From the NCBI RefSeq assembly GCF_030695125.1, contig NZ_JAUYTP010000008.1, forward strand, positions 124,001 to 188,000: a DNA stretch of 64,000 nucleotides, written 5' to 3'. The translations under genes were made by a program, and so were the position numbers. Every line of letters starts with the position of its first letter. The stretch's first letter is position 1. This document shows positions 12,317-23,534 of this stretch, in pieces. The notes beneath the pieces were generated by a model. The model was not told the origin of the DNA. It ran no database searches and saw nothing but the letters and a program-made list of their open reading frames with translations. This DNA comes from Allobosea sp. (lineage in GTDB: Bacteria; Pseudomonadota; Alphaproteobacteria; Rhizobiales; Beijerinckiaceae).

Positions 12317-12580
12317 TCAGCAATCGTAGCGGAAGCGACGGCCATACTCGTCGCGGCCGACGCAGGTGCGGGTCGGCGAAGTGGCCCCGCCGATTGCGCC
12401 GCCGGCGACACCCCCGATCGCGGCGCCCGCGAGAGCGCCACCGGCGCGGCCCGTTGCGAGGCCGCCGATGACGGCGCCCGTGCCGGCGCCGATCAGGGCG
12501 CCACCGCCGATACGTTCTTCCTGAGCCGTGCAGGCACCCAACGAGGCTGCGATGGCGGCGATGATCATGATTTTCTTCAT
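12317..12580 (-). CDS. Small glycine-zipper (YMGG-like) lipoprotein
   Basis: MKKIMIIAAIAASLGACTAQEERIGGGALIGAGTGAVIGGLATG...: lipobox-like LGAC and GxxxG repeats. Confidence 0.8.
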   Translation of the reverse strand: MKKIMIIAAIAASLGACTAQEERIGGGALIGAGTGAVIGGLATGRAGGALAGAAIGGVAGGAIGGATSPTRTCVGRDEYGRRFRYDC

Positions 12581-12882
12581 GGCGATGTGTCCTTGGCGCT
12601 TCGGGTTCATGGCGATGGCCGTGGGTACCGATGTACGACACGCGAGCGTGGCATGGCCATGGCCGACCGTCCCGACCAAACGTCGTACTGTCCCGAATGT
12701 TCCTTTTATTCGCGCCAGCGCGGCGTTTGGCCGACGCTCCGCTGGTCATTCTGTCGATCTGTGATGGTCATTCTCGAAATCCGCCCACGCGTGCGACAAC
12801 CTGCGATTTCGCTCCGGAACCTTTCCCGGCCGCGCGACGTTGTCCCGGTAATCGCATCACTCGCTGTCCGGAGACATTGTCC

Positions 12883-13284
12883 ATGACCCTGGTTGACACG
12901 TTCGACTCTGAAGTTGCGCAGGTGCAGGCATCGTCGAACCCGCTGATTTCCGGCGCTCGCGTCGCAGGCACCGCGGTCTTCAACACCTCAGGCGACCGGC
13001 TCGGCGAGATCTACGACATCATGCTCGACAAGCGGACCGGCAAGGTCGCCTACGCGATCATGTCGTTTGGCGGCTTTCTCGGGGTTGGCGAGAAGTATCA
13101 CCCGATTCCCTGGAGCGTGCTCGATTTCAATCCTGAACAGGGCGGATACGTCGTGCCGATGACCAGGGACAAGCTCGAGGCGGCGCCGATGTATGACAGC
13201 CAGGGCGAGCCCAATTGGGACGACAAGGCCTATGGCCAGCGCGTCCACGACTACTACGGAACCATGCCCTACTGGATGATGTAG
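12883..13284 (+). CDS. PRC-barrel domain protein
   Basis: Core GARVAGTAVFNTSGDRLGEIYDIMLDKRTGKVAYAIMSFGGFLGVGEKYHPIPWSVL; ATG 12883 preferred over the upstream ORF start. Confidence 0.85.
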   Translation: MTLVDTFDSEVAQVQASSNPLISGARVAGTAVFNTSGDRLGEIYDIMLDKRTGKVAYAIMSFGGFLGVGEKYHPIPWSVLDFNPEQGGYVVPMTRDKLEAAPMYDSQGEPNWDDKAYGQRVHDYYGTMPYWMM

Positions 13285-13347
13285 GCGCTGACCAGACGCA
13301 GGTCGCGGCGGTTGCTATCCCCCCAGCCGAACCGTCGTGATGGCGGG

Positions 13348-13381
13348 ATGCGGGCCGAAAGGCCCGCATCTTCCGTTTTTT
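13348..13381 (+). terminator. Rho-independent terminator after the PRC-barrel gene
   Basis: GATGCGGGCC GAAA GGCCCGCATC stem-loop followed by TTCCGTTTTTT. Confidence 0.85.
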
Positions 13382-13498
13382 GAGCAGGTCGATTCGACGG
13401 GGCGTCTGGTGCGCAGCCGTTTGCCGCAAGGCAGCCGAATCGGGCACCGGCAGACCTCCGGACCGCCGCGTCCGGCATCGACGGCGGAAGGCCACTCG

Positions 13499-14413
13499 AT
13501 GGAAACCCGCGAGAGCGTCATGCGCATCCGCTACGGCTACGACATCGAGATTGTTTGCCAGCAGGAACTCCCGCTCGTCACCTTGCTCGATGTCCACCCT
13601 TCGCGCCGGCACGATCTGGTCGAGCCCGACGAGATGACCGTGACGTCGCTGCGCGATCCGTCCTTGCGGATCGACGCCAAGCAGTACACCGACCAGTTCG
13701 GCAACATCTGTCGCCGCATCACGGCCCCGCCGGGAGGCATCGCCCTGCGTGCGCAGGGGATCGTCCGGGATTCGGGGCAGCGCGACCCGGTCGATCCGGC
13801 GGCTGGAGAGGTTTCGCCAGCCCGTCTGCCCGACGATGCCCTGGTTTACCTGATGGGCAGCCGCTATTGCGAAACCGACAAACTTTCGGCGCAGGCCTGG
13901 AGCCTGTTCGGTCACATCCCCGGCGGATGGGCGCGCGTTCAGGCGATCGTCGACTTCGTCCACAACCACCTGACGTTCGGCTACCATTTCGCCCGCAGCA
14001 CCCGCACGGCGGCGGAAGCCTTCGAGGAGCGCATCGGCGTCTGCCGCGATTTCGCGCATCTCGCCGTGGCGCTGTGTCGCTGCGTCAATGTTCCGGCGCG
14101 CTACTGCAATGGATATCTTGGCGACATCGGCGTTCCGCGCGATCCCGCCCCAATGGACTTCAATGCCTGGTTCGAGGTGTTCCTGGGCGGACGCTGGTAC
14201 ACCTTCGATGCCCGCCACAACATGCCGCGCATTGGCCGAGTGGTGATCGCGCGCGGACGAGACGCCACGGACGTCGCGATGGTGAGCTCGTTTGGCCCGC
14301 ATGTCCTGCAGCGCTTCGAGGTGATCACCGAGGAAGTCGAGGATGCCGTTGCCGGCATGCCGGTTCAGCCATCGCGTTTCGGCCAGCACGGGAATGAGGC
14401 GGCCCGCGCGTGA
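13499..14413 (+). CDS. Transglutaminase-like domain protein
   Basis: Core motif RTAAEAFEERIGVCRDFAHLAVALCRCVNVPARYCNGYLGDIG...DFNAWFEVFLGGRWYTFDARHN; start 13499 or 13520, since the listed 13337 start lies upstream of the terminator hairpin. Confidence 0.87.
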   Translation: METRESVMRIRYGYDIEIVCQQELPLVTLLDVHPSRRHDLVEPDEMTVTSLRDPSLRIDAKQYTDQFGNICRRITAPPGGIALRAQGIVRDSGQRDPVDPAAGEVSPARLPDDALVYLMGSRYCETDKLSAQAWSLFGHIPGGWARVQAIVDFVHNHLTFGYHFARSTRTAAEAFEERIGVCRDFAHLAVALCRCVNVPARYCNGYLGDIGVPRDPAPMDFNAWFEVFLGGRWYTFDARHNMPRIGRVVIARGRDATDVAMVSSFGPHVLQRFEVITEEVEDAVAGMPVQPSRFGQHGNEAARA

Positions 14414-14490
14414 CCCCCATCGTCGGGGAACAGACCAAGCCGGCCGCCATCTTGCGATCGGGTCGACGGCCAACCAAGTCTCCGAGGGCC

Positions 14491-15390
14491 ATGCATCACA
14501 CCGTCATCGTCAATGCCCGTGCCGGCACTGCCCTCGAGGCCGGGCCCGACGCGTTTGCCGCCCGAATCATCGCGGCTTTCGAGGCCAGTGGCTGCACGGC
14601 GGACGTCCGCATGGTGCATCCGCGCGAACTCGACGACGCGTTGTCGCTCGCCATTGACGATCGGGAGTGCGTGCCGGTCATCGCCGGCGGCGATGGCACG
14701 ATCAATGGCGTTCTCCCTGTCCTCATTCACGCCAACCGCCCCGTCGGGATCCTCCCGCTGGGCACGGTCAATGTGCTCGGCCGCGATCTCGGCCTCGCCG
14801 GGACGCTCGAACACCAGATCGCGGTCCTCTGCCAGGGCGAGCCGATCGTGCTGGATGTCGGCAGCGTCAATGACCGCCTGTTCCATTCGCTGTCGGGCAT
14901 GGGCTTTTTCAGTCTCATGGCGCGCGAGCGTGAGCAGGCGCGCCGACGCTTCCCCTTCAGCCGGGCTCTGGCCTTCTTCGTCGCGGCGACGCGCTCGGTC
15001 CTCTTTACCCGCGCGATCACGGTCGATGTCGGGGTCGGCCCCGATCGTCGCGTGGTGCAGGCGGATGCCGTCTTGGTCACCGTCAATGCGTTCGAGGGCG
15101 CCGACTGGCACCGGCCGCGTTTGGACGGAGGCGTCTTCGAGGTTCACATCCTCAATGCCGGTGGCCTCTTCTCCCGCTGCAAGGCGGCGTTGTCGATCGT
15201 GTCCGGCAGTTGGCGCACCTCGCCCAACCTGACCTCGTTCACCGGTGCGGACGTGACCTTGACGCGCAAGGACAAGCGCCGCGGCCACATCACCTTCGAC
15301 GGCGAGGTCGAGCGCAAGGCCGGGCCGCTGGTTTACAGCCTGATGCCGGGGGCCGTGACGTTGATTGGGGCCCGTGGCCGGTCTGCCTGA
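14491..15390 (+). CDS. Diacylglycerol kinase catalytic-domain family protein
   Basis: MHHTVIVNARAGTAL...VIAGGDGTINGVLPVLIHANRPVGILPLGTVNVLGRDLGL: DAGKc GGDGT motif. Confidence 0.85.
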   Translation: MHHTVIVNARAGTALEAGPDAFAARIIAAFEASGCTADVRMVHPRELDDALSLAIDDRECVPVIAGGDGTINGVLPVLIHANRPVGILPLGTVNVLGRDLGLAGTLEHQIAVLCQGEPIVLDVGSVNDRLFHSLSGMGFFSLMAREREQARRRFPFSRALAFFVAATRSVLFTRAITVDVGVGPDRRVVQADAVLVTVNAFEGADWHRPRLDGGVFEVHILNAGGLFSRCKAALSIVSGSWRTSPNLTSFTGADVTLTRKDKRRGHITFDGEVERKAGPLVYSLMPGAVTLIGARGRSA

Positions 15391-15443
15391 GCGGGCAAGG
15401 CGGAATTGAATGAAACTCGCCGCGCCGCCTGCGCTGCGGCGCT

Positions 15444-16145
15444 TTGACCGGAGACGTCGTTCCCTTGCTTCAGCCGCGCATCCTGATCCCCCTGGCCGCC
15501 GCTTTTGCCTTTCTGGGTTTGGCGCTGTTCATCGCGTCTGGTCGCAGCTTTGCTTTCGATCGCAGTTTGGTCCTGCTCTTCCGCGAGGCCGGCAACCCGT
15601 CTGTCCCGATCGGGCCCGCCTGGCTGCGCGAGGCCGTGCGCGACGTCACGGCGCTCGGCAGCTTTACCGGGTTGGGCCTCATGACCATTGTCGCGAGCCT
15701 CACGCTCTGGCTCTGCCGCCACCGCCCTCTTGCGATCGGGCTCGTCTTGACCGTTGTCTCGGCCACGGTCGTCTCGACCTGGCTGAAGATCTGGATCGGC
15801 CGCGATCGCCCCGACATCGTCGAGCATGCGGCGCTGACGTTCACGGCGAGTTTTCCGAGCGGCCACGCCTTTTTGTCGGCCGCGACCCTCTTGAGCATAG
15901 CGGGCTTCGTCGGCCTGGCGGCGCGCCGGGACGACATCACCCGGCTCTGCATCGCTCTCGCCTGGGTGATGGTCGTCGTCATCGGGATCAGCCGCGTCTA
16001 TCTCGGCGTTCATTGGCCGACCGATGTCATCGGCGGCTGGTGTCTCGGCATCGCCTGGTCGGGCCTGGCGGTCGGATTGCTGGGACGCAGAATGGCGAAG
16101 GCGGAAGCGCTGGCCGCGAGGAGGGCTCCCGGCCAGGCTGGCTGA
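15444..16145 (+). CDS. PAP2-family phosphatase (membrane)
   Basis: Motifs KIWIGRDRPD, SFPSGHAFLSA and SRVYLGVHWPTDVIGGW; non-ATG start. Confidence 0.88.
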   Translation: MTGDVVPLLQPRILIPLAAAFAFLGLALFIASGRSFAFDRSLVLLFREAGNPSVPIGPAWLREAVRDVTALGSFTGLGLMTIVASLTLWLCRHRPLAIGLVLTVVSATVVSTWLKIWIGRDRPDIVEHAALTFTASFPSGHAFLSAATLLSIAGFVGLAARRDDITRLCIALAWVMVVVIGISRVYLGVHWPTDVIGGWCLGIAWSGLAVGLLGRRMAKAEALAARRAPGQAG

Positions 16146-16318
16146 ACGGCTGGAGGGTGGCCCGCCGCTGACGCGCGGGTCCGAGCCAAGCGCGCGCCGG
16201 CATCGTCGCGGCTTGGGCTTGGCTCCGCCGGGAGCCCGACCTGATTGTGGGAACAATGAGGCGGCTGACGGGTTTCCGACGCGCCGTCTCCTGGACGGTT
16301 CACATTCGGAAAGCCTCC

Positions 16319-16471
16319 ATGCTCGCATCCCGCAATCTTCTCGTCGCCCTCGTCGTGGTTCTTGTCGCCGGCCTCGCCGCCACCGGCTACGCGCTCTATC
16401 AGGAAAAGAAGCAGCCCGAGGGCGTCGAGATCTCGGTCGGCAAGAGCGGCCTGTCGATCAAGGAGAAATGA
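16319..16471 (+). CDS. Small single-pass membrane hypothetical protein (50 aa)
   Basis: MLASRNLLVALVVVLVAGLAATGYALYQEKKQPEGVEISVGKSGLSIKEK, one TM helix; part of ORF 16247..16471. Confidence 0.6.
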   Translation: MLASRNLLVALVVVLVAGLAATGYALYQEKKQPEGVEISVGKSGLSIKEK

Positions 16472-16497
16472 TCGCGAGGGCTTCGGCGGCCAGACGC

Positions 16498-17712
16498 TCA
16501 GCTGTTGGCGAGGATCATGTTGCGGACGATCGGGTAGATCTGCCCGTCCCATTTGCGGCCGGAGAACACGCCGTAATGGCCGACACCGGCCTGCATGTGG
16601 TGGCGCTTGCGGAAGGGCTTCAGCCCGGTGCAGAGATCGTGCGCCGCCGAGGTCTGCCCGAGCGCGCAGATATCGTCGCGCTCGCCCTCCACCGTCAGAA
16701 GCGCCGTCTTGCGGATCGCGCGGCAATCGACGACGTCACCGCGATAGGTCAGGGTACGCGCCGCCAGCCGCGCCTCCTGGAAGATCCACTCGACCGTTTC
16801 GAGGTAGAATTCCGCCGGCAGATCCAGCACGGCGAAATACTCGTCGTAGAACGACTTGATCTTCTGCGCTTCCTCGGTCTCGCCAGCCGCGAGATGGGTG
16901 AACAGGTCGATATGCGCGTTGACGTGCCGTTGCATGTTCATCGCGACGAAAGCGCCGAGCTGGATGAACCCCGGATAGACCCTGCGCCCCGCCCCGGGAT
17001 AGCGCGACGGCACCGTCGCGATCAGGTTCCGGCGGAACCAGTCGATCGGCTTGTCCATGGCGAGCTTGTTGACGGTGGTCGGGTTGACGCGCGTGTCGAC
17101 CGGCCCGGCCATCAGCGTCATGCTGCGCGGCTGGAAGGCGCTGCCCGCCTGCGCCATCACGGCGGCCGCCGTGAGCACCTGCACGCAGGGCTGGCACACG
17201 GCGACCACATGCGTCTGGTCGCCGAGTGTCTCGATGAAGCGGATCAGGACATCGACATAGTCGTCATAGCCGAAGGGGCCGGCGTCCAGGCCGACGTCGC
17301 GGGCATTGTGCCAGTCGGTGATGTAGACGTCGTGGTCGCGCAGCAGCGTCGCAACGGTGTTGCGCAGCAGCGTGGAGAAATGCCCAGACATCGGCGCGAC
17401 GACCAGCACCTTGGCCTGCGGCGTGTCGCTGTCCTTCTTGAAGCGCAGCAGATCGCCGAAGGGCAGGCTCAGCACCACCTCCTCGGTGACGGGGACGTCG
17501 CGATTGCCCTCGCGGACGCTGTCGATCTCGTAGGAGGGCCGATGATGGGTCAACCCGGCGCGCGTCACCATTTCGCAGGCCGCCGCTGTGGCCCGCCAGT
17601 CGATGGGCTGCCCCGTCATCGCCCGGGCGCCCAGCGCCGCCAGCGCCGATTGGGCCAGCAGACGCGCAGGGTTCATCAGGTCCGACTGGGCCTGGTAGGC
17701 GAGATAGAGCAT
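16498..17712 (-). CDS. phaZ: Intracellular polyhydroxyalkanoate depolymerase
   Basis: 404 aa from MLYLAYQAQSDLMNPARLLAQ; VLVVAPMSGHFSTLLRNTVATLL, DVYITDWHNARDVG and VCQPCVQVLTAAAVMA match the PhaZ family. Confidence 0.88.
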   Translation of the reverse strand: MLYLAYQAQSDLMNPARLLAQSALAALGARAMTGQPIDWRATAAACEMVTRAGLTHHRPSYEIDSVREGNRDVPVTEEVVLSLPFGDLLRFKKDSDTPQAKVLVVAPMSGHFSTLLRNTVATLLRDHDVYITDWHNARDVGLDAGPFGYDDYVDVLIRFIETLGDQTHVVAVCQPCVQVLTAAAVMAQAGSAFQPRSMTLMAGPVDTRVNPTTVNKLAMDKPIDWFRRNLIATVPSRYPGAGRRVYPGFIQLGAFVAMNMQRHVNAHIDLFTHLAAGETEEAQKIKSFYDEYFAVLDLPAEFYLETVEWIFQEARLAARTLTYRGDVVDCRAIRKTALLTVEGERDDICALGQTSAAHDLCTGLKPFRKRHHMQAGVGHYGVFSGRKWDGQIYPIVRNMILANS

Positions 17713-17737
17713 CGGTGTGCGACCTCGGATGGACAGA

Positions 17738-17778
17738 CCTCCCGCCGCCACCGGCATCGATCCGGCGGCGGCGGGAGG
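17738..17778. other. Strong GC hairpin upstream of phaZ
   Basis: CCTCCCGCCGCC...GGCGGCGGGAGG, perfect 12-bp arms, between the phaZ start (17712) and the GST gene. Confidence 0.55.
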
Positions 17779-17880
17779 CCCTAAGCGATGTTGCACTGCA
17801 AAAGGGGGGTTCCGCAAGATTGTTCTAATCTGACCGCGCTCTTGGAATGCCTCTTGCGTCAAATGTGACAGCCGCAGAGG

Positions 17881-18546
17881 ATGCCTGTCATGAGCAACGC
17901 CACCCTGACGATCAGCAGCAAGAACTATTCCTCCTGGTCGTTGCGCGGGTGGCTGCTCTGCATGATGGCCGGGCTGGAGGTCGAGGAGTTGATGCTGTCG
18001 GCCGACGATCCCTCGACGCGGGCCGAATTGCTGCTGCTCTCCCCCTCCTTCCTCGTGCCCTGCCTGAGGCATGACGGCATCACCGTCTGGGACACGCTCG
18101 CCATCGCCGCCTATCTCGACGAGATCAGGCCCGCTGCCGGCCTCGTGCCGAAGGACGCCGCCGCCCGCGCGCATTGCCGCGCGATCTGCGGCGAGATGCA
18201 TTCCGGCTTCGCCAATCTGCGCTCGGCCCTGCCGATGAACCTCAAGGCGCATTACCCGGGCTTCAAGGTCTGGGCTGGCGCCCAGGCCGACATCGATCGC
18301 GTCACCGAGATCTGGCGCAATTGCCTGTCGACCTATGGCGGGCCCTATCTCTTCGGCAAGACGCTGACCATGGCGGATGCGATGTATGCCCCCGTCTGCC
18401 TGCGGTTCCTGACCTATGACGTGGCGCTGGACCCGCTGTGCCAGGCCTATTGCCGGACCATCTCGGCTTGGCCCGCGCTGCGGCGCTGGATCGAGGCCGC
18501 CAAGGCCGAGCCCGACGACGTCGAAGAACTCGACGCCGAGTTCTGA
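17881..18546 (+). CDS. Glutathione S-transferase family protein
   Basis: ISSKNYSSWSLRGWLLCMMAG...VPCLRHDGITVWDTLAIAAYLDE, GST N-terminal fold signature. Confidence 0.87.
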   Translation: MPVMSNATLTISSKNYSSWSLRGWLLCMMAGLEVEELMLSADDPSTRAELLLLSPSFLVPCLRHDGITVWDTLAIAAYLDEIRPAAGLVPKDAAARAHCRAICGEMHSGFANLRSALPMNLKAHYPGFKVWAGAQADIDRVTEIWRNCLSTYGGPYLFGKTLTMADAMYAPVCLRFLTYDVALDPLCQAYCRTISAWPALRRWIEAAKAEPDDVEELDAEF

Positions 18547-18657
18547 ACGCAGCCATCATGCATCGCGGGACAGGGCCGATGCCCCGGCCCGCATTGGCCA
18601 TCTCGCGCCAAAGACGCTAAACCCCCACGAACGTTAAAACGCCGTGGGAGGCCGCTG

Positions 18658-20103
18658 ATGACCGAGATGTTCAAGAACCTGATTGCCGGCGAATGGGCCG
18701 GTGGCACGAATGCTTCGCGCAACATCAACCCCTCCGACACCAACGACGTCGTCGGCGAGTACGCGCAGGGCACGGTCGAACAGCTCAACGACGCGGTCGC
18801 CGCCGCCAAGGCCGCCTTTCCCGCCTGGAGCCGCTCCGGCCCGCAGGAGCGCTACGAGATCCTGAAGAAGGCCTCCGATGAGATCCTCGCCCGCAAGGAG
18901 GAACTCGGCCGCCTGCTCTCGCGTGAAGAGGGCAAGACCCTGGCCGAGGGCATCGGCGAGGCCGGCCGCGCCGGCCAGGTCTTCGCCTTCTTCGCCGGCG
19001 AGTGCCTGCGCCTGACGGGCGAGGCGCTGCCCTCGGTGCGTCCGGGCGTCGGCGTCGAGATCACGCGCGAGCCGGTCGGTATCGTCGGCATGATCACGCC
19101 CTGGAACTTCCCGATCGCGATCCCCGCCTGGAAGATCGCGCCCGCGCTCGCCTACGGCAACTGCGTCGTGATCAAGCCGGCCGATCTGGTGCCGGGCTCG
19201 GCCTGGGCGCTGGTCGACATCCTCCAGCGCGCCGGCCTGCCCAAGGGCGTGCTCAACCTCGTCATGGGCCGCGGCTCGGTCGTCGGCCAGGCTCTGCTGC
19301 AGCACAAGGACGTCCACGCCATCTCCTTCACCGGCTCGGTTTCGACCGGGCGCAAGGTCGCCGAGGCCTGCATCGCCTCCTCGCCGATGAAGAAGGTCCA
19401 GCTCGAGATGGGCGGCAAGAACCCGCTCGTCGTGCTCGACGACGCCGATCTGAAGACGGCCGTCGAGGCCGCCGTCACCGGCGCCTTCTTCTCCACCGGC
19501 CAGCGCTGCACGGCCTCCTCGCGCCTGATCGTCCAGGCCGGCATCCATGACAAGTTCGTCGAGGCCTGCATCGAACGGCTGAAGGGCGTCGTCGTCGACG
19601 ATGCGCTGAAAGCCGGCACCCATATCGGCCCGGTGGTCGACCAGAGCCAGCTCGACCAGGACCTCAAATACATCCAGATCGCCAAGGACGAGGGCGGCAA
19701 GCTCGCCTTCGGCGGTGAGTTGCTGAAGCGCGACACCCCCGGCTTCTATCTCCAGCCGGCGCTCTTCACCGAGACCACCAACGCCATGCGGATTTCGCGC
19801 GAGGAGGTCTTCGGCCCCGTCGCCAACATCATCCGCGTCAAGGACTATGAGGAGGCGCTAAGCGTCGCCAACGACACCGAGTTCGGCCTGTCCTCGGGCA
19901 TCTGCACGACCTCGCTGAAGCATGCGACGCATTTCAAGCGCAATGCCGAGGCCGGCATGGTGATGGTCAACCTCGCCACGGCGGGCGTCGACTACCACGT
20001 GCCCTTCGGCGGCCGGAAGGGCTCGAGCTACGGCCCCCGCGAGCAGGGCGCCTACGCCAAGGAGTTCTACACCACGGTGAAGACGGCCTACACGCTGGCC
20101 TGA
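18658..20103 (+). CDS. Aldehyde dehydrogenase, alpha-ketoglutaric semialdehyde dehydrogenase-like
   Basis: 481 aa; ALDH motifs TPWNFPIAIPAWKIAPAL, LEMGGKNPLVVLDDAD and FFSTGQRCTASSR. Confidence 0.88.
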   Translation: MTEMFKNLIAGEWAGGTNASRNINPSDTNDVVGEYAQGTVEQLNDAVAAAKAAFPAWSRSGPQERYEILKKASDEILARKEELGRLLSREEGKTLAEGIGEAGRAGQVFAFFAGECLRLTGEALPSVRPGVGVEITREPVGIVGMITPWNFPIAIPAWKIAPALAYGNCVVIKPADLVPGSAWALVDILQRAGLPKGVLNLVMGRGSVVGQALLQHKDVHAISFTGSVSTGRKVAEACIASSPMKKVQLEMGGKNPLVVLDDADLKTAVEAAVTGAFFSTGQRCTASSRLIVQAGIHDKFVEACIERLKGVVVDDALKAGTHIGPVVDQSQLDQDLKYIQIAKDEGGKLAFGGELLKRDTPGFYLQPALFTETTNAMRISREEVFGPVANIIRVKDYEEALSVANDTEFGLSSGICTTSLKHATHFKRNAEAGMVMVNLATAGVDYHVPFGGRKGSSYGPREQGAYAKEFYTTVKTAYTLA

Positions 20104-20260
20104 GCCAGACAGAGCGACGCCGTCGACAAGGGCCGTGCCGGTGAGGCGCGGCCCGATTTATGTGGGCCAAGCAATCAGGGCGCCCGCCGTTACGAATGTC
20201 TTGGATGGGTCGACAGCGGACCTATGGTCTGTTTCATTCATTGGCCCATAGGGATCATAG

Positions 20261-21247
20261 ATGAAGCAGAAGGTCACACGGTCTGTTCTGGCCTGCCTCA
20301 TGGCCCTCGTCATTTCTCGACCGGGAACAGCGCAGATGAGTAGTCCCAGGATGATTGAAGCACCCGGCCCGGCCGGGCCGCTCTCGGGAACCGCGCTAGG
20401 CCCCTCCGACACCGATGCCCCCGTCGTCCTGATCGTCCCCGGCTCCGGGCCGACCGACCGCGATGGCAACAACCCGCTCGGTGTACGGGCATCCCCATAC
20501 CGCTTAATCGCCGAGGGGTTGGCGGCGCGTGGGATCAGGAGCGTCCGTATCGATAAGCGGGGTATGTTCGGGAGCGACCGGGCCATCCCAGACGCCAACG
20601 CCATCACCATTGAGGACTACGCCGCAGACATCCAGACTTGGGCTACCACTATCCGTAAAACGATGGGTGTCCCATGCGTTTGGGTGCTGGGCCACAGCGA
20701 AGGCGGTCTGTCGGCGCTGGTCGCAGCCCAACAGCCCGGCGGCATCTGCGGGTTGCTGCTGGTATCGGCGACGGGACGCCGGCTGGGTGACGTGCTCCGT
20801 GAGCAGATCGCGGCGAACCCTGCCAACGCGCCCATCCGCCAACAGGCTGAAGCCATCATAACGCAGCTGGAGGCAGGCCAGCGGGTGGAGGCAGGAAACA
20901 TCCATACGGTGTTGCGCCCACTGTTCCGACCTGAGGTCCAAGGCTTTTTGATCAGCACATTCGCTCTCGATCCGGCCAAGTTGATAGCGGCGTACGCGGG
21001 ACCGGTACTGATCCTTCAGGGGCTGCGCGATATACAAGTGGGGCGGGTAGACGCTGAGCGATTGCACCATGCGCGACCGGACACCGATCTGGTTCTCCTC
21101 GCGGACGCAAATCACGTTCTGAAGGCAGTCCCATCCGACGACCGTGCTGCCAACATCGCGGCCTACCAAGACCCTGCTAGACCCCTTGCTGGAGGCGTGA
21201 TCGAAGCTCTAGCCGCGTTCGTCCAAGCGCAGAGGAAGCTCCGCTAA
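20261..21247 (+). CDS. Alpha/beta hydrolase (secreted)
   Basis: 328 aa; signal peptide, VLIVPGSGPTDRDGNNP, GHSEGGLSALVA nucleophile elbow, conserved Asp and ANHVLK His. Confidence 0.85.
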   Translation: MKQKVTRSVLACLMALVISRPGTAQMSSPRMIEAPGPAGPLSGTALGPSDTDAPVVLIVPGSGPTDRDGNNPLGVRASPYRLIAEGLAARGIRSVRIDKRGMFGSDRAIPDANAITIEDYAADIQTWATTIRKTMGVPCVWVLGHSEGGLSALVAAQQPGGICGLLLVSATGRRLGDVLREQIAANPANAPIRQQAEAIITQLEAGQRVEAGNIHTVLRPLFRPEVQGFLISTFALDPAKLIAAYAGPVLILQGLRDIQVGRVDAERLHHARPDTDLVLLADANHVLKAVPSDDRAANIAAYQDPARPLAGGVIEALAAFVQAQRKLR

Positions 21248-21274
21248 GGGTCGAAAGCTGACACGTCACCCGCC

Positions 21275-23530
<2,256 letters not shown>

Positions 23531-23534
<4 letters not shown>

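Noticed and set aside
12631-12882. N-terminal extension of the PRC-barrel ORF
   Set aside because: Non-conserved-looking sequence in the divergent promoter region; ATG 12883 gives a typical PRC-barrel protein
13337-13498. N-terminal extension of the transglutaminase ORF (MMAGCGPKGPHLPFFEQ...)
   Set aside because: It encodes the terminator hairpin and T-run of the upstream gene; true start is likely 13499 or 13520
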